NCBI GenBank assembly: GCA_002005505.1
Contig: KV908516.1
Location: forward strand, 60,001 to 75,000
Length of the DNA stretch: 15,000 bases
From: Botryococcus braunii
Lineage: Eukaryota; Chlorophyta; Trebouxiophyceae
Reading direction: 5' to 3'
The position numbers and the translations under genes are program-made. Under the pieces are notes generated by a model. That model saw nothing but the letters and a program-made list of their open reading frames with translations. It was not told the origin of the DNA and did not search any database. Positions 1-15,000 of this stretch are shown here, one piece after another (the first letter of the stretch is position 1; every line of letters starts with the position of its first letter).

Positions 1-93
1 GTATCGCAGTACAAACATAAAATCTAGCGCCCACTGATAAACTCTGAGAGGACATGTCCTCGTAAGCTGTGAGGACTTCGTCAGTATTATACA

Positions 94-131
94 TGTGCAG
101 TACTGTACTACTGCTGTGACAGTACTGCACA
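94..131. repeat. Inverted repeat, 13-base arms
   Basis: Bases 94-106 (TGTGCAGTACTGT) are exactly complementary to 119-131, with a 12-base loop between them. A stem-loop could form in DNA or RNA. No gene is recognised around it, so its role is unknown. Confidence 0.8.
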
Positions 132-161
132 GGCGGTGTGTAGCTCGACAGATGCACACAA

Positions 162-371
162 GAATCAACTGAGTTGATCCTACAACCAAAGCGCTTTTGA
201 TGCTGGGGGCTTGATGCAATTCCTTCATCTTTCTTCTTTGATCAATCGAGCGCCCAGGGCTTACAATTACTTTGCAAGGCAAGCACAAGAATTGATCCCG
301 ACAACAACGTCGAATTTGATGCTTGCTACCAATTGGGGCTCGATTGCTTCCTCAATCAAGCGCCCAGGGCT
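162..371. repeat. Degenerate tandem direct repeat, two copies of about 120 bases
   Basis: Two diverged copies follow each other. Each begins near ACAAGAAT (162 and 286), has a central TTTGATGCT-like stretch, and ends in AATCRAGCGCCCAGGGCT (about 246-261 and 354-371). They lie just upstream of a candidate retrotransposon polypurine tract, so they may belong to that element. Confidence 0.55.
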
Positions 372-391
372 AAGTTTGTAAACTTAGCCCT
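366..391. repeat. 26-base palindrome with 12-base arms
   Basis: AGGGCTAAGTTT (366-377) is followed by GT and then its exact reverse complement (380-391). The second CGCCCAGGGCT direct-repeat copy overlaps its left arm. Confidence 0.8.
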
Positions 392-509
392 CGGGTCCTC
401 TTTGTCGGTGTTACATATGGTTTGTAAAACGATTTCCCCCCGGCCTTCTATGTGGCTGTACAAGTACATGTTCCGCAAAGCATGTTGCGCAGCATGCAAG
501 CACCTGTTT

Positions 510-1358
510 AGAGGGGGATGTAACATCGACCTCGAACAGAGCTGAAAAGATCTAGAAACGATCTCCAACACCTTCTATGACCGTTGCACATACGTATGTA
601 TACATTCTCCATCCCCCGCATATGCGGGAGATATATATGCATCCCACGTGCACGTTATCTCAAACCACTCGACCCACGTGCTCCATAAAACACGAATTCC
701 ACACGAATTCTCACATGAAGTCAACCATATCCCACGGCAATACAATTTTAAGCACATGCGATCTATAAACGTAATTACCCATCCGCCTGCCCTCATACCC
801 CTACTGCAAGCCAAGGACGTCTCACCCATGTCCGCTAAGCTAGCAATCCCAGCAGCCATGGTAGACATGTGCCGTAGTGTAAGGTATACATGTGCCACAG
901 TGCATTTCAACGTATACATTTGCCAGAATGTGATGTCACCGAGTGCATTGTACAGCCCTGAGAGGGCTGCAGATTTGAATATAAGAGGTCTACTCCAACT
1001 CAACGAACTTCAAAGCCCTTTTGCTGCTTAGTCGAGACCAATTAGGACGGCTCCTCAACGAATAATGAGACCAGAACAGACTTCACACGGTATGCCGGAA
1101 CCTGTGCTTCGCCCCGGGACTAACCATCCTTCGCGAATTCAGTCTGCCAGCCAACACCGCTGGCCCCTCAGTAATCAGGGGCCGTCTCAACCAGTCGACA
1201 GGCAACTTTCTACCGTCAAAACAAATTCGACCCTGAAAAATTTGAAATTCCAAGGAAATTCGAAGTTTGAAACAAGCACAGGTTGTGGACTCCACCAACG
1301 TCAGTAATTGACTGAGGTCCGAATACAGAGCCGTTGATTTTATATAACATTACTTACA
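510..1358 (+). mobile_element. Candidate polypurine tract plus LTR of an LTR retrotransposon
   Basis: A purine run (AGAGGGGGA, 510-518) is followed directly by TGTAACATCG at 519. LTR retrotransposons typically show a polypurine tract immediately 5' of an LTR that starts with TG, and TGTAACA is a common LTR start in Ty3-type elements. The right end is a guess: ACTTACA ending near 1358 gives a terminal CA and an imperfect inverse of the start. No reverse transcriptase or integrase motif is visible in bases 1-509, and the other LTR is outside the window. The overlapping ORFs at 575-1031 have no recognisable domain and look like chance frames. Confidence 0.3.
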
Positions 1359-1755
1359 CATAAACGAAGCGCGGACCAGTTCTACATCTAGACACCAGTC
1401 AAGAGCTGCTTCTCCGCGCTGGGTTGCACACAATTTTCCTGGGACAAAGGCGGAGTCCCACATGGGTCAACCACACCCACGTGAGCCACATGGGCGGCCA
1501 CGCCAGCAGTCCCCAGGATCGTGCAGAGCACCTCCAAAGAGCAGCCTCGGGGGTCCTTGTGAGCTATGGTAAAGTCGAGGTTCTTGTAAGGTATGGTAAC
1601 TAAGATACAAGTACCACTAACTTCCAGACCCTATTGTAATGTCAAAGCCAATGAGCCATGCAAGCAGAGCGGGGCCAAAACCAGACTGCTGACCCCCCAA
1701 CACGATTGTCTTGGCCCTAGGCATGCGGGCACAGCTCTTTGGGCACCACCGGTGA
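1359..1755. other. Stretch with no recognised gene
   Basis: This is mixed-composition DNA. The CACATGGG/CCACGTGAG motif recurs near 1458-1492, and a GAGCTATGGTAA/AAGGTATGGTAA pair recurs near 1561-1600. Short open frames exist on both strands, but none resembles a family I know. It could hold an exon of an unrecognised gene or the missing 3' part of the thioesterase gene, though I found no thioesterase C-terminal motif here. Confidence 0.4.
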
Positions 1756-1789
1756 GTGTACCCACTAGATGAGGCCTTACAGGGTCTTG

Positions 1790-2345
1790 GTCAGGCATGC
1801 CGAGGCCTTCTGTCAGTTTGTGTACCCACCGGTGGGTACCCCTGCCTGGTACCCGGCAGGGTCTCGACTGCTAAGCAGGGCCTCGTCCACTCTTGGTCGG
1901 GCGTGCCCCGGCTGTTTGTCAGTGCGGGTACCCCCAAGGCGGGGTCCCTAACGCATGAGAGCCCGCCTGCTCCTGTCAGGGCTTTTCCTGCGGCCCTTTC
2001 TTAGTGTGGGTACCCCCCAGGCATGGTACAGACAGAATGAAAGCTCCCCTGCTCTATGTCCGGGCTTGTCAAGGCCGTTTGTCAGTGTGGGTACCTCCCA
2101 CACAGGGCCTCTCCCACTCTTGTTCCGGCGTGCGGAGGCCCTTTATCAATGGGGCCCCCCACCAGACAGGGTCTCGAGAGAATGGGAGCTTGCCAGCTCT
2201 CATTCTCTGCTTGCGAGCCTCGGCCGTTCTTCTGCATGGGTACCTATCTTTTGTCGGTCAGGGAAGCCCAACAAGCAGAGGGGGGAGGGGATCTCCTAGT
2301 GTTGTTCAGGCTTGCCGAGGCCGTTTGTCTTCCCGTTGTCGCATT
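1790..2345. repeat. Degenerate GC-rich minisatellite, about seven units of 65-105 bases
   Basis: A core like GGCTTGCCGAGGCCGTTTGT followed by CAGTGTGGGTACCC recurs near 1795, 1900, 1980, 2062, 2127, 2210 and 2308. Between cores, AGGGTCTCG- or AGGGCCTC-like and CCACTCTTG-like stretches also recur. The long overlapping open frames here (about 1955-2637) arise from this GC-rich repeat and show no domain. Confidence 0.7.
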
Positions 2346-2501
2346 CGGGAGCCCAGCGAAAGTTTCTCTGCTCCCCCGAGGTGTCGGGCCGCCACGTCGT
2401 TCGGGCCCGCACCAGCTCCTCGCATCTATCCCCCTCGCACTTTCTCAGCATGTGCGTGTACCTGCCAACCGCCAAGCAGCCCCTACGTCAGCACGTGTGC
2501 G

Positions 2502-2578
2502 AGTGGGAGGGGGAGGGGGAGGGAGAGAGGGGAGAGGGGGGGGGGAGGTAGAGGGAGAGGGGGGAGAGGGAGAGGAGC
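2502..2578. repeat. Purine-rich (G/A) tract
   Basis: This is an almost uninterrupted run of GGGA/GAGAGG on the plus strand. Such mirror-like purine tracts can form triplex or G-quadruplex structures. No gene is seen in it. Confidence 0.8.
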
Positions 2579-3103
2579 CAAGCTTTGAGCCAATACCCCA
2601 AAACACACCTCCCCCAGGTTGCGCCATCGCTCCATAGTCAAGCCTCAGGACCCTCCAGCACCCGAACTGGCAGCTCGCCTCACTAAGCATTACAACCACC
2701 CCCAGCTGCGTCCTGGGTTACATTTTAAGGCTAAGCCCTTGTGCGCATAGCCGGGAGGCACTGATTCAGAAGCCCGTGGGTTACTACGCAACCTGTGGGT
2801 ACTGTGGAGTCTGGTGGTACCACAGGGGCCTGAAGGTACTGCAGTCCTTGTCGAGTGGTAGTTGGGACGCTCGTAGTGTAAAGTTAACATGTATGTACAT
2901 CTGACACCGTTTCTGTAGAAAAACAACCCATAAAAACTGTCCCAGCTAACTCCATTCAGAAAAGTTCTGCCAGCCCCAGATGCTTTGCTTGCTCGCAGGA
3001 TCACTTGGCATGGCCCCATTATATGTCCTGCCCCACTTTCAGGGGTCGCTCCACAGTATTTGTCAAAGCTCGGTGGCCTCGGTCGCGCGGTGTTGCGAGC
3101 AAG

Positions 3104-3105
<2 letters not shown>

Positions 3106-3193
<88 letters not shown>

Positions 3194-3211
3194 GGGGGGG
3201 GGGGGGGGGGG
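3106..3211. repeat. (TG)43 microsatellite followed by a G19 run
   Basis: Alternating TG runs from 3106 to 3191, then C, then nineteen G from 3193. Further G runs follow near 3274-3286 and 3319-3330. The block lies just 3' of the last resolved thioesterase exon (minus strand), so in the transcript it would read as a C-run followed by (CA)n, presumably in an intron or 3' flank. Confidence 0.95.
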
Positions 3212-3372
3212 CGGTGGGGAAATGTGTGTGCATGTGCATGCATGCGCCCGTATGTGCAAGTGTGTTGAGAAGAGGGGGGGGGGGGGAGTCTATGTCGCAC
3301 ATGCATGGACGAAAGTTGGGGGGGGGGGGGTGTTGGGGGCGAGAAACAAGCTTCAGAGCAAGATAGCCACAC

Positions 3373-7753
<4,381 letters not shown>

Positions 7754-7799
7754 GGGTCCAGGAAAGAAAAATGCAGATGTTCAGTGGAGCAAAGCACTA

Positions 7800-8356
7800 C
7801 TGTCGAAACAAAAGGCGACAGATCCTGCTACCTTCCTTACAAATAAACTGAGAAACCCGGTCAAACCAATACAAGCAATTTTTGGGCAATAAAGGACTTG
7901 TACACCAACTTTTGTGGCACGGTATATCTGAAGCCTTCCAAGGACTGCACGCTACGAGTGGTGAGAAAGCGGCACTCCCATCTGAACATCTGCTTTCTCG
8001 GCCGCTCGTCGCCGGGAACCTGAGCCAAGAATTCGGAACCACGGGGGGAAGCCAGTGGGCCGCTCCGCCCCCCGCGTACCCACATCAGCACGTGACACCC
8101 ATGTGAAAGCACTGAATCCTGAAGGACTGAAAGACACGGTCCGCGGGTGTCCCAACGAGAGTGCCCCGACGTCGTGACGACACCCGCGGAAAAAGCACAT
8201 TCATAAGAATAATGTGCACGAGGGAATGCTCTGAGAGCAAAAGTCATACAAGCCTAACTCACATATGCATCCTTCCAAACTGGTGTTCCCAGACGCTTCC
8301 AAAACTCGACCAAATGGCTCTCAAAATCGTACTTTTTAAAGGGAAAGTGAAATATA
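7800..8356. other. Interval between the thioesterase start and the upstream gene
   Basis: This should contain the thioesterase promoter and 5' UTR. I see no clear TATA box. Minus-strand frames at 7861-8247 show a coding-like segment (PGDERPRKQMFRWE) but no start or homology I recognise. A GC-rich hairpin is annotated separately. Confidence 0.4.
8141..8189. repeat. GC-rich inverted repeat, 11-base arms
   Basis: CCGCGGGTGTC (8141-8151) pairs exactly with GACACCCGCGG (8179-8189). The 27-base loop contains the smaller palindrome CGACGTCG. It lies about 390 bases upstream of the thioesterase ATG and 170 bases past the stop of the upstream gene. A regulatory or transcript-end role is possible but unproven. 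Confidence 0.8.
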
Positions 8357-8434
8357 TCAGTCGCATTGGATGTCAATATGGAGGTCGCGGCCCTCCTCCA
8401 ACGCGTGGAGGCGGAGGTCTGCACGATGGCGCTC
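8357..8434 (-). CDS. Terminal exon of an unrecognised minus-strand gene
   Basis: After acceptor GTGGCCAG, 25 codons and a TGA stop follow: ERHRADLRLHALEEGRDLHI and a short tail. The charged, helical composition and in-frame join to the exon at 8780-8860 support coding. A competing frame through the same bases ends in FWKRLGTPVWKDAY at a GTGAGT donor-like site (8263-8264 region). If that frame is the real one, the exon continues to there. I do not recognise the family. Confidence 0.4.
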   Translation of the reverse strand, partial: ERHRADLRLHALEEGRDLHIDIQCD

Positions 8435-8779
8435 CTGGCCACGGACAGGTGTGCACACGTGGGTGTTGAGTGACGGATGCAAGTGAAGTAGATGAATGAA
8501 ACAAGGGTTAGGAAAATATAGTAGGTAATGATGGGTGTAGATGAAGCTTATGAATCTAGGATTGATGTAAATAAAGAGTGTAATTGAAGGATGCTGGACC
8601 TTCCTTGCTTACTACAGTGGGTCTCGCCGTGAGCACGCGCTTCAACAACGCCCCTGCGTTGGCAACTCGGGGAGACGTTTAAAATTAAGAGTGAAGCCTA
8701 TTCTAACCGCATACCATAAATCCATCATGCAGGGACGCGTTTGTGAGCGTCCTCTCACGGACCGCTGGGGCGACATCAC

Positions 8780-8860
8780 TTTCCAAAGGAGCAGCCCATT
8801 TTGTGCAATGTTAATCGCATCTTCCATCTGGGATTGGGTGTTGAGGTAGTACGGGGCCTT
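8780..8860 (-). CDS. Internal exon of the same unrecognised minus-strand gene
   Basis: Twenty-seven codons lie between acceptor CCCTACTAG and donor GTGATG. They begin KAPYYLNTQSQMEDAINIAQ and end LLLWK, phase 0 at both ends. An in-frame TAG directly before the exon supports the acceptor. Earlier exons probably lie at about 8960-9340: an open minus-strand frame there ends RNGPCPGYYAARFLK at an AAG|GTAATC donor-like site. The linking exon is not resolved. The function is unknown. Confidence 0.42.
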
Positions 8861-9660
8861 CTAGTAGGGTCAGATTATCAAGGTCAGGATCGACTGTGCC
8901 CGCCCCCAGTTCGATCTCAGCCGATGTAGCGGGTGATTCCTTGCTAACCTTTCCTATCCAAGATATAAACTTGAAGATAAATGATATTGAAGCTTTCTAA
9001 GTTGTACCGTTCCCATTCTGTGGCTCTGCAACTCGTGATTTGCGCAATATATATTAAGTGATGGCCGTCTCAGACCATGCGACAGTGAACGGATGACAAC
9101 TACCTCAACCCACATAGGCACAACACAAGTCATGTTACTAATACACTTGATCATAACTCGACCTGAAATATTGAAAGGCCAGCTCATAGCAACCTCCGGA
9201 AACACTATGATTACCTTTAGAAACCTCGCAGCGTAATAGCCTGGGCATGGACCATTCCGTGTGCCATGAGGACTAGGTGGCGTTGTGTTCTTTGCTCCTA
9301 CAATATCACTCGATGCACCACGTAGGCTTGACTCCGGCAACAACGGACTCTCTTCCGAGATTGACCGGCTCTTAAGAGTCTGGTCACGAGGGCTGTGAAG
9401 GGCAGTGATCCCAAATCAATCCTCCTGAATAACTTCTGCTGGTGGGGGACTTCTTGTGCAGTGCATCGAGTCCTGATTCCGGCACGCATGCCACACAAAG
9501 GATTGGCGTGTGATTGCGACTGCCACAGCACAGGGGAGCCAGCTGCTTGCTGCCAGCAGATTGAGCCAGCTGCTAATTTGCAGCAACCCAATGCTGCGAT
9601 GAAAGTTACAAGATAAGGACTCAAATTCCTCTGCTACTTTGGAGAGCTTCGGGTTGGCCT
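8861..9660. other. Stretch with unresolved minus-strand coding potential
   Basis: A minus-strand frame (about 9205-9343) has exon-like composition before a GTAATC site. Around 8990-9030 another frame reads EWERYNLESFNIIYLQ. The rest shows no recognised feature apart from CAGC-rich sequence near 9535-9600. No complete gene model is possible by eye. Confidence 0.3.
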
Positions 9661-9714
9661 GAACATTGAATCTGGACCCCGCTCACGTGTGGCGTGAGCT
9701 CAAGGCCTGTGCAA

Positions 9715-9930
9715 ATGGCGATCAATGTCCCCATGGTGGTGTCCACATATGCCGTTGCACTTCTCAGCTTGGCGGGAGTCATGCTGTACTTGTTCCGGCA
9801 CATCCTGGCCCCCAGCAGGACCAGTCCCGCAGAAGAGTCAGCAGGGCATGAGCAGCAAACGTCAGCAGGCGAGTTCTCCCCGAAGATTGCCAAAACAGGC
9901 AGCCGGCACGGTTGGCAATCCGAAGTCTAA
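9715..9930 (+). CDS. Small ORF with one predicted membrane helix, unrecognised
   Basis: Seventy-one codons from an ATG in good context (CAAATGG). Residues about 5-28 are a hydrophobic helix (VPMVVSTYAVALLSLAGVML), followed by a basic/Ser-Thr-rich tail ending before TAA. Two overlapping AATAAA hexamers (9929-9934 and 9934-9939) lie at the stop. It could be a small single-pass membrane protein, the last exon of an upstream plus-strand gene, or an N-terminal exon of the ABCG gene starting about 570 bases downstream. No family is recognised. Confidence 0.3.
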   Translation: MAINVPMVVSTYAVALLSLAGVMLYLFRHILAPSRTSPAEESAGHEQQTSAGEFSPKIAKTGSRHGWQSEV

Positions 9931-10266
9931 TAAAATAAAGAATCATCTTGTTTTCTTACACAGTGGTCAGCTGGGTGCCAGTGTGAGTCCTCCGGACTGG
10001 TGACAGCTGGGGTGCGAATGTGAGTTCTCCAGACTGTCGGCAAACTCCCAAAATTCCACACATTTGGGGAGATTGCCTGCTGTAAGGCCTTAAACCATCT
10101 GCAACATGTAGTACATCTGGAAACAAAGATGAGTGCTGCCAGGCTGAACGAAGGCTGCGGAGCATGAATACATCAAGCAAGCTTTTGGAGGTGTGGTTCG
10201 TGGAGCCAGCATGCTTTCCCTCGTAACACCTCTGTCCCCCCCCCCCTCCTTTCTTCCCTTGTTGAA

Positions 10267-10324
10267 GACACACACACACACACACACACACACCCACACA
10301 CACACACACACACCCACACACACA

Positions 10325-10410
<86 letters not shown>

Positions 10411-10413
10411 CAC
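10267..10413. repeat. (CA)n microsatellite
   Basis: About 147 bases of CA with a few CCCA and TA interruptions, flanked on the right by CG-rich alternating sequence (CGCGCGCACGCACG). It lies upstream of the first recognised ABCG exon. Confidence 0.95.
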
Positions 10414-10496
10414 AGACCGACGCCCGCGCGCGCACGCACGCACGCGGACACATACACGAAGAAAATTTCACTCGTGCTGGGTATTGGGGAGGCCAG

Positions 10497-14217
<3,721 letters not shown>

Positions 14218-14947
14218 GTGAGTCCCATTACTTGATATCCCTTGCTCCCGTGACTTTGTGGCCACACCCCCTGGTGTCGACACTTGCAGGTGCAACTTAT
14301 GCTATGCAGACAAGTAGATTTCTTTCTAAATTCAAGTAAATTTCTTTTTAAATTCAGTTTTCATGTAGATATGCTTTTTTCTACGAGTGACGGGATGTGA
14401 TATACTTGATGAAACACGCACGGGTGTAAGCTCGACGCCCTCACCGACAAAAATCTGGACAGGGCATGGGCACGGTGTGTCCCCATGTGTTAGTAACACT
14501 GTTACCACAGGCTACGACAACACAACCCTTACAGGATAATTACAGGGGTGGAGGGCACCCGCTGCCAAATGTTTTTTTCAGGGAGGAACACGGCTTGGAA
14601 CTGAGTGAGATATGCTTTCGGAGAAGAAGTAGTGGCAGGGTAATCACTACTGCAGGGCTAGAGGGCACTCGAAGGCAGTTGCATCAGCCAGTGAGGAGCG
14701 CGGCTCATCTGTAATTAGTAATGACAGGGCCAGGGAGGGAGGGAGGAAGGAGGGGAGGGACGGTGTGAGCGACGGAGGAGGGAGGGAGGGGCAGCAGGCA
14801 TACACCCTCTCCTTTCTTGCACGAAGCAATAACTGCGTAATCAAGATGATGTTGATATTACAGGGCTGGCGGGCTCGCAGAGGTAGCCGCTTGGTCCAGG
14901 GAGGAGCATGGATTGGTATTGATGGACACCTCTCTTCGAGTCTGCAG
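14218..14947 (+). other. Intron sequence after ABCG exon 5, with three degenerate repeat copies
   Basis: No ABCG exon is recognised here. A pattern of TTACAGGGCTGGAGGGC-like sequence, then a spacer and a (CAG)GGAGGAACACGG-like sequence, recurs near 14530-14600, 14645-14705 and 14858-14915. A GGGA-rich purine block lies at about 14729-14790. Confidence 0.5.

Positions 14948-14982
<35 letters not shown>
14948..14982. repeat. Poly(A) run, 35 bases
   Basis: Thirty-five consecutive A on the plus strand. It could be a simple homopolymer or the tail of a retroposed sequence. No SINE or LINE body is recognised upstream. Confidence 0.9.
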
Positions 14983-14983
<1 letters not shown>

Positions 14984-15000
14984 AAGAAAGGAACCAAAAA

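Noticed and set aside
575..1031. Overlapping 142- and 127-codon frames on opposite strands
   Set aside because: No recognisable motif and composition like the surrounding non-coding DNA; possibly within an LTR.
2004..2637. Two 190-codon plus-strand frames
   Set aside because: They are low-complexity, Pro/Gly/Arg-rich readings of the GC-rich minisatellite and purine tract.
9298..9624. 108-codon minus-strand frame with a Cys/Gln-rich start
   Set aside because: Low-complexity CAGC-derived sequence and no family match; at most partly overlapping a possible exon at 9205-9343 in another frame.

Overview
This window is nuclear DNA of a eukaryote. The genes are split into short exons (about 110-360 bases) by GT...AG introns of roughly 400-1000 bases, and the introns are packed with micro- and minisatellites. 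A plant-type, plastid-targeted acyl-ACP thioesterase points to the green lineage. I think a chlorophyte or prasinophyte-like alga is most likely, but the species is an inference and was not checked.

Layout. Bases 1-1360 look like accessory DNA: two near-perfect hairpins, a direct repeat, and a purine tract followed by TGTAACA, which resembles the 3' end of an LTR retrotransposon. Bases 1360-2600 hold no gene I can recognise, but do hold a degenerate GC-rich minisatellite and a purine-rich block. Bases 3373-7753 on the minus strand hold an acyl-ACP thioesterase (FatA/FatB type). I resolved six exons that join in frame at canonical splice sites; the last exon or exons, encoding the extreme C terminus, were not found. 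Its introns carry CA/TG and CT repeats, a 25-base minisatellite ordered into 125-base higher-order units, and a hairpin-forming 30-base minisatellite. Bases 8357-8860, and possibly to about 9340, appear to hold the 3' exons of a second minus-strand gene of unknown family. A 71-codon plus-strand ORF with one predicted membrane helix lies at 9715-9930.

Bases 10497-14217 on the plus strand hold five exons of an ABCG-type (white/PDR-like) ABC transporter. They cover the nucleotide-binding domain from Walker A to the H-loop. The gene runs off the right end of the window before its membrane domain.

The most striking observation is that minisatellites beside the ABCG exons are built from the exon edges themselves. 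One array repeats the 3' splice site and start of exon 3 about six times. Another repeats the 5' splice site of exon 4 five more times. A third, more degenerate array repeats the end of exon 1. Several acceptors are also preceded by pyrimidine-rich tetranucleotide repeats. This suggests introns growing by tandem duplication of splice-site-bearing segments. The thioesterase (plastid fatty-acid release) and the transporter (possible lipid or hydrophobic export) are neighbours, but nothing in the sequence shows that they work together.
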